Below, one piece after another: positions 39,109-47,303 of a stretch of DNA of 64,000 nucleotides (position 1 is its first letter; each line of letters begins with the position of its first letter). The notes beneath the pieces are model-generated. The model had not been told where the DNA came from, did not search any database, and saw nothing but the letters and a program-made list of their open reading frames with translations. The stretch spans positions 264,001 through 328,000 of the forward strand of contig NHTQ01000003.1 in NCBI GenBank assembly GCA_002166865.1, read 5' to 3'. The position numbers and the translations under genes were made by a program. The stretch comes from Rhodobacteraceae bacterium WFHF2C18 (GTDB lineage: Bacteria > Pseudomonadota > Alphaproteobacteria > Rhodobacterales > Rhodobacteraceae).

Positions 39109-39534
39109 TCATAAGTGTTTTGTCAAATTCGAAAGCGCCAGACCGTGAAGCATGCATGTCTGAACTCGCCTGAAATCATCCCTGCCCAAGGTTTCAGTCT
39201 GGTAAACACGTTTGCCTGTCTTGTCCTTATCGAGCAAAAGCAAATCGACACGGTGAAATCCCGCTGAGTATACCATATCGCCTTTCACCCAACGGGTCGT
39301 ACGTTGCCACTTCGGCGGCAAATCAAATGGAATATTCAGCTGACAATGATATGGCATAATCCGTGCTGGCGGCGTGGTGCTAAGCGGGATGACCGTGCAC
39401 AACGCCGGACGCGCTTTCATTGGCTTCGAAACCACCACGCAAAGGCGCGGCTTAACCATTTCAGGTTCTTTGAATGCTTCGTCAAATTTGACGCGTACAA
39501 CCGTCCCCTGCTTGGGGTGATACCTGAGTGCCAA
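39109..39534 (-). CDS. PemK/MazF-like toxin-family protein
   Basis: A 141-residue protein with the PemK/MazF fold pattern: the opening strand KQGTVVRVKFD, the segment VKPRLCVVVSKPMKARPALCTVIPLSTTPP (about residues 26-56), and a later beta strand RWVKGDMVYSAGFHRVDLLLLDKD. MazF homologues are usually ribosome-independent endoribonucleases; no antitoxin gene is beside it. Translation likely starts at TTG 39534, 10 bases past the dnaN stop, with GAGG upstream. Base composition is visibly lower in GC (about half) than its neighbours, suggesting transfer or relaxed selection. Whether it is active is unknown. Confidence 0.7.
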   Translation of the reverse strand: MALRYHPKQGTVVRVKFDEAFKEPEMVKPRLCVVVSKPMKARPALCTVIPLSTTPPARIMPYHCQLNIPFDLPPKWQRTTRWVKGDMVYSAGFHRVDLLLLDKDKTGKRVYQTETLGRDDFRRVQTCMLHGLALSNLTKHL

Positions 39535-39543
39535 CTTTCGGCC

Positions 39544-40662
39544 TCACACCCGCATCGGCATGACCACGTAGATGGCGCTGGTGTCGTCCCCTTCGCGCAT
39601 CAGCGTGGGGTCCCCGGCGGAGTTGAACAGGAAGACCGCATTCTCGCGGTCCACTTGGCTGGCGATCTCCAGAAGGTATTTCGCATTGAACCCGATCTCC
39701 AGCCGCTCGTCGCCATAGGCCACGGCCAGCTCCTCCTCGGCGGCGCCGCTGTCGGGGGCGTTCACCGACAGGACCAGCCGGTCCTCTTCCAGCGCCATCT
39801 TCACCGCGCGGGAGCGTTCGGAACTGACCGTCGCCACCCGGTCGACCGCCTGCGCGAACTCCGCGGCATCCACCTCCATCCGGCGGGTGTTGTTCTGGGG
39901 GATAACCCGGCTGTAGTCCGGGAAGGTGCCGTCGATCACCTTGGAGGTCAGCGTGATCTCCGGCGTGGCGAAGCGCACCTTGGTCTCGGACACCGAAACC
40001 GCGATCTCGGCGTCGTCGTCCTCCAGCAGCTTGCGCAATTCGCCAACGGTCTTGCGTGGCACGATCACGCCGGGCATCTCCTCGGCGCCCGCGGGCAGAT
40101 CGGCGTCGATCCGGGCCAGGCGGTGGCCATCGGTCGCCACGCAGCGCAGCACCTGCCCGCCCTCGCCCTCGGCCACGTGCATGTAGACGCCGTTGAGGTA
40201 ATAACGTGTCTCCTCGGTCGAGATGGCGAACTTCGACTTGTCGAACAGCCGGCGCAGCTCCGCGGCCTTGGCCGCGAAATTGCTGGTGTATTCCGCGGTC
40301 GCCATGACCGGGAAGTCCTCTTTCGGCAGGGTGGCCAGGTTGAAGGTCGAACGCCCCGCCTGCACCGTCAGGCGGCCCGCCGCGCCGTCCTCGCTCAGGG
40401 TGACCAGCGCCCCGTCCGGCAACTTGCGCACGATCTCGTGCAGGGTGACGGCGCTCACGGTGGTGGCACCGGGCCGCTCCACCTGGGCCGGGGCACGGTC
40501 CAGCACCTCGATGTCCAGGTCGGTGGCCCGGAAATGCACCGCCTCGCCCTCGGCCTCGATCAGGACATTGGCAAGGATCGGGATGGTATTGCGGCGCTCG
40601 ACGACCGATTGCGCCTGCGCCACCGCCTTGAGCAGCGTGCCCCGTTCGATGCTGAGTTTCAT
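39544..40662 (-). CDS. dnaN: DNA polymerase III beta subunit (sliding clamp)
   Basis: The 372-residue processivity clamp with three repeated domains, each about 120 residues, starting MKLSIERGTLLKAVAQAQSV. Typical motifs are TDLDIEVLDRAPA near residue 50 and NGVYMHVAEGEGGQVLRCVATDGHRLA near 155, with the C-terminal YVVMPMRV that contributes to the hydrophobic peptide-binding pocket. It lies between dnaA and the toxin-like gene; the next start follows its stop by ten bases. Confidence 0.97.
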   Translation of the reverse strand: MKLSIERGTLLKAVAQAQSVVERRNTIPILANVLIEAEGEAVHFRATDLDIEVLDRAPAQVERPGATTVSAVTLHEIVRKLPDGALVTLSEDGAAGRLTVQAGRSTFNLATLPKEDFPVMATAEYTSNFAAKAAELRRLFDKSKFAISTEETRYYLNGVYMHVAEGEGGQVLRCVATDGHRLARIDADLPAGAEEMPGVIVPRKTVGELRKLLEDDDAEIAVSVSETKVRFATPEITLTSKVIDGTFPDYSRVIPQNNTRRMEVDAAEFAQAVDRVATVSSERSRAVKMALEEDRLVLSVNAPDSGAAEEELAVAYGDERLEIGFNAKYLLEIASQVDRENAVFLFNSAGDPTLMREGDDTSAIYVVMPMRV

Positions 40663-40842
40663 GCCCCTCGCTCCCTGTCAGGTGCCGGTCTTGCGCCGGG
40701 AGGGGCAAGGTAGCAACTTCCCCTTACGGCTCAAGCCATTTTTGCATCTTTTCGGTGCAATCGCGGGGCACGTCAAGGCCGCCGGCCCCCTGGGCGCGGC
40801 GGCCTGTCGGGGCGGGCTCGCCGGCCGCCCGGGATTTCATCG

Positions 40843-42216
40843 CTAGCCTTCCAGGGTCCGCCGCAGCAGTTCGAGATCCTCGGCGATCTGGGCGTCCTGG
40901 GCGCGCAGTTCCTCGATCCGCTTGACCCCGTGCATGACCGTGGTGTGATCGCGCCCCCCGAAGCGGCGGCCGATTTCGGGGAGGGAGCGGCTGGTCATCT
41001 GCTTGCACAGATACATCGCCACCTGCCGCGGCCGGGCGAAGGTGCGCACGCGCTTGGGCCCGATCATGTCGGACAGGCGGATGTTGTAGTGCTCCGACAC
41101 CTGTCGCTGGATCTCCTCGATCGAGACCTTGCGCTCGGAAGCGCGCAGAACGTCGGCCAGACAGTCCTGGGTCAGTTCCAGAGTGATTTCGTGCCCCACC
41201 AGCGAGGCGAAGGCGTAGAGCCGCGTGAGCGCCCCCTCCAGCACCCGCACGTTGGTGCTGATCCGGTGGGCCAGGAATTCCAGCACGCCATCGGACATCT
41301 TCAGGTCCGGGTATTGCAGGCGGAACTGCTCCACCTTGGATTGCAGGATGCCCAGGCGCAGCTCGTAATCGGTGGGGTGCAGGTCCACCACCAGCCCGCA
41401 CTGAAGGCGCGACTTGATGCGGTCCTCAAGGTGCTCGATCTCGCCCGGCGCGCGGTCGCCGGAGATCACGATCTGCTTGTTCTGATCCACCAGCGCGTTG
41501 AAGGTGTGAAAGAACTCCTCCTGCGTGCTGTCCTTGCCGGCGATGAACTGCACGTCATCCACCATCAGCACATCGACCGACCGGAACATTTCCTTGAAGT
41601 CCATCATGCGGCGCTCGCGCAGGGCCTGGACGAACCGGTACATGAACTGTTCCGCCGACAGGTAAACGACGTTCAGCTCGGGTCGCCGGCTCTGCAATTC
41701 CCAGGCAATGGCGTGCATCAGGTGGGTCTTGCCCAGGCCCACGCCGCCATACAGGAACAGCGGGTTGAAGGTCACCGGCCCGCCCTCGGCCACGCGCTTG
41801 GCCGCGGCATGGGCCAGTTCGTTGGGCTTGCCCACCACGAAGGTGTCGAAGGTGAACCGCTCGTCCAGCGGTGCGGTCGGCAGGCCGCTGTCCGTCGCGG
41901 TGGCCTGCGGTGTTTTCGGCGCCGCCTCTGCCTGGGGCGCCGTCTCCCGGGCCGGGCTTGCCCGGCGCTGCGCCTCCGGGGCCACCTCGAAATGTAGGCG
42001 CCGCACCTCGGGGCATATCTGGTTCATCTTGTACAGGATCAGGTCGCCGAAGTTCTGCGAAACGTAATTGCCCAGAAAGTTCGTTGGCACGTTCAGTGTC
42101 GCGACCCCGTCGTTGACCTCGGCCAGGTCCAGCGGCGCGATCCAGTTGGTGTAGTTGCTCTTGCCGACGGACATCAGAATGTCCTGCTTGAGCTGGCCCC
42201 ATTGCTCTTGTGTCAT
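40843..42216 (-). CDS. dnaA: Chromosomal replication initiator DnaA
   Basis: Initiator ATPase that opens oriC, 457 residues from [10 protein letters not shown]. Domain I starts the protein, with [18 protein letters not shown] near residue 70; a disordered Ala/Pro linker follows to about 130. The AAA+ domain has [14 protein letters not shown] near 163, VLMVDDVQF near 225 and an arginine-finger helix later. Domain IV carries the DnaA signature [18 protein letters not shown] near 425. A 39-residue upstream in-frame extension is unsupported. The leader upstream contains a strong palindrome. There is a 180-base gap to dnaN. Confidence 0.97.
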   Translation of the reverse strand: MTQEQWGQLKQDILMSVGKSNYTNWIAPLDLAEVNDGVATLNVPTNFLGNYVSQNFGDLILYKMNQICPEVRRLHFEVAPEAQRRASPARETAPQAEAAPKTPQATATDSGLPTAPLDERFTFDTFVVGKPNELAHAAAKRVAEGGPVTFNPLFLYGGVGLGKTHLMHAIAWELQSRRPELNVVYLSAEQFMYRFVQALRERRMMDFKEMFRSVDVLMVDDVQFIAGKDSTQEEFFHTFNALVDQNKQIVISGDRAPGEIEHLEDRIKSRLQCGLVVDLHPTDYELRLGILQSKVEQFRLQYPDLKMSDGVLEFLAHRISTNVRVLEGALTRLYAFASLVGHEITLELTQDCLADVLRASERKVSIEEIQRQVSEHYNIRLSDMIGPKRVRTFARPRQVAMYLCKQMTSRSLPEIGRRFGGRDHTTVMHGVKRIEELRAQDAQIAEDLELLRRTLEG

Positions 42217-42320
42217 GCGTCCCCGTTCCGCAACTGCCAATCCCCTGCTCCGGCCCGTGGTTGCCCAGGCGCCGTTTCTCTCGATCACAGCTCTCAGGGG
42301 CGCTCGAAAAAGGCCGTCCA

Positions 42321-42344
42321 CACCGGTTGTCACGACAACCAGTG
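42321..42344. promoter_or_regulatory. Near-perfect 24-bp palindrome upstream of dnaA
   Basis: CAC-C-GGTTGTC-AC-GACAACC-A-GTG: ten of the twelve arm positions pair, with a perfect 7-base inner arm. It lies about 105 bases upstream of the dnaA ATG. A symmetric site of this kind suits a dimeric regulator; which one is unknown. Confidence 0.55.
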
Positions 42345-42650
42345 GTGGTCCCCTTTCCGGGCCATGTGCATGTCATTAAACGTAGCTTGCGGAAAGTCCC
42401 CGAAACCCGCAGAAGCCACACAACCTTAACATGCAATCGCTTCGGACAATGACCGATCTTGTCGGCTGGTTCGTTCCCGGATGTGCAGCGGCCTGTTGGC
42501 CGCCAACCCCGGAAAGATCCTGTCCCCCCAAGTGTGAATCGCTGGCAACAAGCTAGCAATTCGGCGCCAGCGGCGGCAACTGATCTTCTAACTTGACATA
42601 ACAGTTCTGTGAAAAGAATCCCTTCGCCGTAACACCGCCCACGCAACGCG

Positions 42651-42681
42651 AAAGGCGCCGCTTCTCAGCGACGCCTTTTTT
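42651..42681 (-). terminator. Terminator downstream of rpsT
   Basis: AAAGGCGCCGCT (42651-42662) and AGCGACGCCTTT (42667-42678) form a 12-bp stem with a TCTC tetraloop; the one mismatch (C-A on the plus strand) becomes a G-U pair in minus-strand RNA. It ends the rpsT transcript. On the plus strand it has six T at 42676-42681, so it may act in both directions. Confidence 0.8.
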
Positions 42682-42705
42682 CAATCAAAGGGTTAGTGCC
42701 CGGCC

Positions 42706-42969
42706 TCAGCCCAGGGCCTTCACCCGGGCCGCCAGGCGCGACATTTTCCGCGCCGCCGTGTTCTTGTGAAAGACACCCTTCGTCACCCCGCGCATCAGTT
42801 CGGGCTGCGCGGCGCGCAGGGCTTTCTCGGCCGCCTGCTTGTCACCGGCCGCGATGGCCGATTCGACATTCCGCAGGAACGTGCGGATGCGCGAGCGGCG
42901 TGCCTTTTTGACGGCCAGGCGACGCGCGTTCTGGCGCGCCCGTTTCTTGGACTGGGGTGTATTTGCCAT
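42706..42969 (-). CDS. rpsT: 30S ribosomal protein S20
   Basis: An 87-residue basic protein that binds the 5' domain of 16S rRNA. It begins [21 protein letters not shown] and contains [17 protein letters not shown] and [16 protein letters not shown], which are standard S20 landmarks. The ATG at 42969 gives the usual size; AAAGG lies upstream, just past a large leader hairpin that may regulate it. Confidence 0.97.
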   Translation of the reverse strand: MANTPQSKKRARQNARRLAVKKARRSRIRTFLRNVESAIAAGDKQAAEKALRAAQPELMRGVTKGVFHKNTAARKMSRLAARVKALG

Positions 42970-42984
42970 GTGAGTCGGACCTTT

Positions 42985-43026
42985 GTTCGGGTTCACGTTA
43001 CGGGAATGCACGTCACGAACCCGGAC
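42985..43026 (-). promoter_or_regulatory. Bulged hairpin in the rpsT leader
   Basis: GTTCGGGTTCACGT (42985-42998) pairs with ACGT-cac-GAACCCGGAC (43010-43026), 14 pairs including one G-U, with a three-base bulge and an 11-base loop. In the rpsT mRNA it ends directly before the AAAGG ribosome-binding site. Ribosomal proteins commonly regulate their own mRNAs through such stems; S20 binding here is inference. Confidence 0.5.
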
Positions 43027-43140
43027 CGGCACGGGGCCAATCGAGGAGACTCAGGCCAGAGCGGGCCGCACGCGCATGTCTGGCCGCTGCTCTTACCGGA
43101 TCACGTCAAGAATGCAACCCGAATCTGCGCCCTTGCCCGC

Positions 43141-44556
43141 TCAGGCGGCCTGTGACGTCTGGCTCCGGTCCGTGGGCGCCGCCGCTTCCAGATCAACGAA
43201 GAAGGTCGTTCCCACGCCCAGCTCGCCCTCATAGTCGATGACGCCGCCATGCGCCTCGACGATTCGCTTCGAGATGTTCAGGCCCAGCCCCGTCCCGCCG
43301 ATCTTGCGCTGGTCCGAGGAATCAAGCTGGCTGAATTCCTCGAAGACGCGGTCGTGGGCTTCCCGCGGCAGGCCGATCCCGTCGTCGGCCACCAGGATAC
43401 GGACCATGCCGTCCCGGTCTTCCACGCTGACCCGGACTTCACCCCCGCTGTTCGAGAACTTGGCCGCATTGGACAACAGATTGGTAATCACCTGGTCGAT
43501 GCGCTTGCGATCGGCCCGGGTCCAGAACCGGGCCTCCGGCACGTCGCACGTCAGGGTCACTTTCAGCTCTTCCGCGATGGGGCGCATGCGCGCGACGCTT
43601 TCCTTCATCAGGACACCAAGGTCGCACAATTCTAAGTTGAACTCCATCCGCCCCGCATCGGCGCGCTGCAAGTCCAGCAGATCGTTGATCAGATCGGCCA
43701 GGCGCCCGCTGTTGCGCCGCGCCAGGTCGAGCGTCATTTTCATCTTGTCCGGTATCGGCCCCATGACGCCGGAGTTGATCAGGTCCAGCGACCCCTTGAT
43801 CGATGTCAGCGGCGTACGCAGCTCGTGGCTGACAGTTGCCAGGAATTCCGATTTCGCCTTATAGGCAACCTTTGTCTGCTCGTGCTCTTGCTCCAGTTCC
43901 TTTATGTGCCGCAGGTTGCGCATGTAACCGGCGATGAAGTTGCGCGCGCATTCCATGATGAAAATGAGCACGAAGAGCACCGTCAGGAACTGCAGCCAGA
44001 GTTCGGACGACATCGGCGGCTGCACTGCGACAAGATCTCGAATCGGAATGAATAGCAGGGCCGCGACATAGATCACCAGGCGCAGGCCCAGCACGGAAAT
44101 GAAGTGGTGGTTGTTCATGGCGGCGAAGATCGCCGCCGAGAACAGCATGAAAAGCGGCATGAAATGCGTGGTGTGGCCCTGCTGCACCGCCACCGAGATC
44201 GAGAAAAGCGAGATCACGGTCGCGCTCAGCGCGGTGCCCACGTAGATTTCCACGATAAGTTGCCGGGCCGTGGCCACATCGCGCCCGCGCCAGCGCAGGA
44301 TCCGCTTGAAAACGATGGCGTCATAGGCCTCGGCCACCCAGACCATGGCGTAGAAGAACAGCGCGACCCGCCAGTCGTAGTACCCTGCGGCCAGCGCGAT
44401 CGCGGCGCTGTAGATAATGATGCGCTGAAGGAACAGTTCTCGTCCGATGGTTGCATAGTCGCGCAGCCGCCGCCGCAGGGACAGCACGTCCGTCGGCCCC
44501 GTTTCGGGGAGGTTCACGATACCGCTTTCCTTGGCCACCACACGGTGCCTCCGCAT
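43141..44556 (-). CDS. Membrane sensor histidine kinase
   Basis: A 471-residue kinase. Residues about 25-205 hold six or so hydrophobic helices with short loops and no large periplasmic domain, then a short coiled linker (LRHIKELEQEHEQTKVAYKAKS). The HisKA box FLATVSHELRTPLTS places the phosphorylated His at about 244. The ATPase domain has NLLSNAAKFSNSGG, VADDGIGLP, FEEFSQLD and GGTGLGLNISKRIVEAHGG. No receiver domain or response regulator is adjacent. GGAG precedes the ATG at 44556. It is divergent from the acyl-homoserine-lactone synthase, so the two may share a regulatory region. Confidence 0.87.
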   Translation of the reverse strand: MRRHRVVAKESGIVNLPETGPTDVLSLRRRLRDYATIGRELFLQRIIIYSAAIALAAGYYDWRVALFFYAMVWVAEAYDAIVFKRILRWRGRDVATARQLIVEIYVGTALSATVISLFSISVAVQQGHTTHFMPLFMLFSAAIFAAMNNHHFISVLGLRLVIYVAALLFIPIRDLVAVQPPMSSELWLQFLTVLFVLIFIMECARNFIAGYMRNLRHIKELEQEHEQTKVAYKAKSEFLATVSHELRTPLTSIKGSLDLINSGVMGPIPDKMKMTLDLARRNSGRLADLINDLLDLQRADAGRMEFNLELCDLGVLMKESVARMRPIAEELKVTLTCDVPEARFWTRADRKRIDQVITNLLSNAAKFSNSGGEVRVSVEDRDGMVRILVADDGIGLPREAHDRVFEEFSQLDSSDQRKIGGTGLGLNISKRIVEAHGGVIDYEGELGVGTTFFVDLEAAAPTDRSQTSQAA

Positions 44557-44649
44557 TCCACTCCGGAATTGATTATCGCAGGCAATCGCGACCCAAGTAT
44601 GAGGCAGCAGGGCCAAAAGGTGGTGACAACGTGGTATTTTTGTGGTCCC

Positions 44650-44669
44650 ATAGGTTGAATAGAACCAAT
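44650..44669. promoter_or_regulatory. 20-bp dyad upstream of the acyl-HSL synthase
   Basis: ATaGGTTgaatagAACCaAT is a 20-base partial palindrome (7 of 10 pairs) of the length of a lux box. It lies 38 bases upstream of the luxI-like ATG and 93 bases upstream of the kinase ATG. Its sequence does not match the usual lux-box consensus, so the regulator is unknown. Confidence 0.35.
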
Positions 44670-44707
44670 CGCTGAAAACAGCGCGCCTTGAGGCAGAGCA
44701 AGAAACA

Positions 44708-45490
44708 ATGGGATACCAGTCACGTTTACGGGGCGGTAAGGCGCGGGATGCGTTTCCCGAGCTCGAACCGGCTCAGGCCAAGCCGTCGCAGCGCGGCCGC
44801 TTCCTCAAAGGTCGGCTCACCGATGCGGTCAATATCCGGATGGCGCCGCTCTGGACCACGTCGCGAACGCTGCGCGCCACCACCTTGTCGGTCACAAACA
44901 TGCACCGCTACGGGGAACTCTACACGGAATTCCTGCGCGCGCGGAAACGCGTCTTCATCGACGCAAAGGAATGGGACCTGCCCCGGACCGAGGGCATGGA
45001 ATTCGACCAGTACGACACGCCGCTGGCCCGCTCGGTCGTGATCCACGAATTCGGCGAGATCCTGGCCGGCATCCGGCTCGTGCCCACCACGGCGCGCTGC
45101 GGCTGCTACACCTACATGCTGCGCGATGCACAGCGCGGCCTGCTGGACGGGATCCCGCCCCACGTCCTGTACGAAGACGCCCCCGTCGCACCGCATATCT
45201 GGGAGGCCACGCGCCTGTTCCTGTCTCCAGACCTGCCGGCCAAGCGCCGGGCGCTGGTGCAGACCGGCCTGCTGACCGAGATGTCGCGCACCGCCGTGGC
45301 CGAGGGCGCCACCCACGTCATCGGCATCGTGCCGGCGGTCTTCAAGCGGTGGATGGCACGGCTGGGGATGAGCGCACTGCCCATCGGCCCCAGCATGGAA
45401 ATCGACGGCGACCGCACGCAGGCCGCGATGATGCATGTCGCCAACTACGTCATGTCCGAGGAGAGCAAGAAGCCCCGGGCCGTCCACTGA
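44708..45490 (+). CDS. LuxI-type acyl-homoserine-lactone synthase, no adjacent LuxR
   Basis: Synthesises N-acyl-homoserine lactone from SAM and acyl carrier protein. All invariant LuxI residues are present at family spacing: Arg79, Phe83, Trp89, Asp100, Asp103, Arg123, Glu166 and Arg169. The usual LuxI start would fall near residue 55, so this 260-residue reading has about 50 extra N-terminal residues rich in Arg/Lys; the next ATGs (residues 46 and 65) have no better ribosome-binding site. A LuxR is absent; a histidine kinase is divergent instead. Acyl specificity is not readable. A GC hairpin follows the stop. Confidence 0.85.
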   Translation: MGYQSRLRGGKARDAFPELEPAQAKPSQRGRFLKGRLTDAVNIRMAPLWTTSRTLRATTLSVTNMHRYGELYTEFLRARKRVFIDAKEWDLPRTEGMEFDQYDTPLARSVVIHEFGEILAGIRLVPTTARCGCYTYMLRDAQRGLLDGIPPHVLYEDAPVAPHIWEATRLFLSPDLPAKRRALVQTGLLTEMSRTAVAEGATHVIGIVPAVFKRWMARLGMSALPIGPSMEIDGDRTQAAMMHVANYVMSEESKKPRAVH

Positions 45491-45495
45491 AGGGC

Positions 45496-45516
45496 GCGGG
45501 GGCACCGCGCCCCCGC
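45496..45516. terminator. GC hairpin between luxI-like gene and enoyl-CoA hydratase gene
   Basis: GCGGGGGC-ACCGC-GCCCCCGC, an 8-bp perfect stem 6 bases after the luxI-like stop and 8 bases from the convergent enoyl-CoA hydratase stop. There is no T run; it probably acts as a shared transcript end with other factors. Confidence 0.5.
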
Positions 45517-45523
45517 CACATGC

Positions 45524-46300
45524 CTACTTGTCGCGGAACTGCGCCTCGCGCTTTTCCATGAAGGCGGCCATGCCCTCGGACTGGTCCTCGGTGGCGAACA
45601 GCGAGTGGAACACGCGCCGCTCGAACAGAAGCCCCTCGCGCAGCGTGGTCTCGTAGGAGCGGTTCACCGCCTCCTTCACCGCCATGGTGGTGATCATGGA
45701 CTTCTCGGCGATCTTGTCGGCGGCGGCGCGGGCCTCCTCCATCAGCTTCTTCACCGGCACCACGCGGCTGACCAGCCCCGAACGCTCCGCCTCCTCGGCG
45801 TCCATGAAGCGGCCCGTCAGGTTCATGTCCATCGCCTTGGACTTGCCGATGAACCGGGTCAGCCGCTGCGAGCCGCCCAGCCCGGCCATGACGCCCAGGT
45901 TGATCTCGGGCTGGCCGAACTTGGCGGTTTCCGAGGCGATGATGAAATCGCACATCATCGCCAGCTCGCACCCCCCGCCCAGGGCATAGCCCGACACCGC
46001 CCCGATGACCGGCTTGCGCACCCGCATGAGCGCATCGGTCGTCGGGCCGAAAAGATCCTCGGTGAAGACTTCGACGAAATCCTTGTCGCTCATCATCTTG
46101 ATGTCGGCGCCCGCCGCGAAGGCCTTGTCCGAACCGGTGAGGATGATGCAGCGCACCTTCTCGTTCCTTTCGGCCTCGGCCAGCGCCTTGCCCAGTTCCG
46201 TCAGCAACTGGTCGTTCAGCGCGTTCAGCGCGTCGGGACGGTTCAGCTTGATCAGCGCGACGTGGTCTTCGATTTCGACGACGATCGTCTCATAGGCCAT
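45524..46300 (-). CDS. Enoyl-CoA hydratase
   Basis: Crotonase-fold enzyme that hydrates trans-2-enoyl-CoA in fatty-acid breakdown, 258 residues. The oxyanion region is [14 protein letters not shown] near residue 60 and [16 protein letters not shown] near 103; the catalytic glutamates lie in GGCEL (near 112) and in the [16 protein letters not shown] segment near 132. It fits the short-chain FadB1/paaF-type group; exact chain-length preference cannot be told. It is convergent with the luxI-like gene and follows mutM on the same strand with a gap of about 65 bases. Confidence 0.93.
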   Translation of the reverse strand: MAYETIVVEIEDHVALIKLNRPDALNALNDQLLTELGKALAEAERNEKVRCIILTGSDKAFAAGADIKMMSDKDFVEVFTEDLFGPTTDALMRVRKPVIGAVSGYALGGGCELAMMCDFIIASETAKFGQPEINLGVMAGLGGSQRLTRFIGKSKAMDMNLTGRFMDAEEAERSGLVSRVVPVKKLMEEARAAADKIAEKSMITTMAVKEAVNRSYETTLREGLLFERRVFHSLFATEDQSEGMAAFMEKREAQFRDK

Positions 46301-46366
46301 GAGATCTGCTTTCGCTTGGTTCCAATCAGGGCCGCACCCTTACCAGCACCACGTCCCGGATCAACC

Positions 46367-47218
46367 TTATCTTTGGCACGCCGGGCAATAGAAGCTCGAC
46401 CGCCCCGATTGCACGATGCGACGCACCGTGCCGGCGCAGCCGTCCCTGCGGCAGGCAAGCCCCTCCCGGCCGTAGACGTCGAACGAGGCCTGGAAATAGC
46501 CAAGTTCCCCGTCGGCTTGCCGGAAATCCCGCAACGAGGACCCCCCGGCGGCGATCGCGTCGTGCAACACCTCGCGGATCGCCGGCACCAGCCGCCCGAT
46601 GCGACGGGCCGAGATCCGTCGCGCCCGCCGGCGGGGGGACACGCCGGCGCGGAAAAGCGCCTCACAGACATAGATGTTACCCAGGCCCGAAACGATTCGC
46701 TGATCCAGCAGCACGGCCTTCACCGGGCTGGTCCGGCTCTTGATCGCGTCCACCAGGTACCCTTCGTGAAAGGCGTTGCCCAGCGGCTCGGGCCCCAGCC
46801 GCGCCAGCAGCGGATGCGCCTCCGCCTCGGCCGTGGGCATCAGGTCCATCGCGCCGAACCTGCGCGGATCGTTGAAGGTCACGCGCGCCCCGCCGGCCAT
46901 GTCCAGCACCACGTGGTCGTGTTTCTGCGGCGCCGGATGGTCGTGGGCGAACCGCCCCAACGGGTCGCCCGACACCAGGATCCGCCCCGACATGCCCAGG
47001 TGCACCAGCAACGTCTCCGCCGAATCCAGGTCGGCCAGCAGGTATTTCGAACGGCGCCGCAGCACCAGCACCCGCCGCCCCGTCAGGCGCGCCGCCATGC
47101 CCTCCGGCAGGGGCCACCGCAGATCGGGGCGGTTGACCTGCGCCCGCTCTATGACATCTCCCTCCATCACGGGGGCCAGACCGCGGCGGACTGTCTCAAC
47201 CTCGGGCAGTTCGGGCAT
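46367..47218 (-). CDS. mutM: Formamidopyrimidine-DNA glycosylase
   Basis: Bifunctional DNA glycosylase/AP lyase that removes oxidised purines. The 283-residue protein begins [15 protein letters not shown], with the catalytic N-terminal proline and Glu. It has the lysine of the RSKYLL segment near 60, [18 protein letters not shown] near 180, and a C-terminal zinc finger [15 protein letters not shown]. The chosen ATG at 47218 exposes Pro2 after methionine removal, as the mechanism requires. It is divergent from ubiE. Confidence 0.96.
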   Translation of the reverse strand: MPELPEVETVRRGLAPVMEGDVIERAQVNRPDLRWPLPEGMAARLTGRRVLVLRRRSKYLLADLDSAETLLVHLGMSGRILVSGDPLGRFAHDHPAPQKHDHVVLDMAGGARVTFNDPRRFGAMDLMPTAEAEAHPLLARLGPEPLGNAFHEGYLVDAIKSRTSPVKAVLLDQRIVSGLGNIYVCEALFRAGVSPRRRARRISARRIGRLVPAIREVLHDAIAAGGSSLRDFRQADGELGYFQASFDVYGREGLACRRDGCAGTVRRIVQSGRSSFYCPACQR

Positions 47219-47303
47219 GGGGCTCCTTTCCGGCGCACGGGGCACGTTGTATCCAGCCCCGGGCGCCCTATAAGAAGGGCGAACAAAGCGGACGGCAAGA
47301 CCC

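Larger units (their letters stand above)
42217..42705. other. dnaA leader region, with palindrome and rpsT terminator
   Basis: About 490 non-coding bases between dnaA and rpsT, both on the minus strand, so it should contain the dnaA promoter and leader. It contains the palindrome at 42321-42344 and the terminator at 42651-42681, and becomes AT-richer around 42570-42630. I found no good DnaA-box cluster (TTATCCACA) and do not claim an origin here. Confidence 0.6.

Noticed and set aside
38978..39534. Type III toxin-antitoxin (RNA antitoxin) system
   Set aside because: Type III systems have tandem RNA repeats before the toxin; here structured DNA is after the toxin-like gene and there are no tandem units of the needed length.
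42592..42627. Plus-strand promoter with TTGACA upstream of the terminator
   Set aside because: No acceptable -10 box at 16-18 bases and no plus-strand gene downstream before rpsT, which is on the other strand.
42217..42705. Chromosomal origin next to dnaA
   Set aside because: No cluster of DnaA boxes (TTATCCACA or close variants) or unwinding element was found on either strand; proximity to dnaA alone is not evidence, and in many alphaproteobacteria the origin lies elsewhere.
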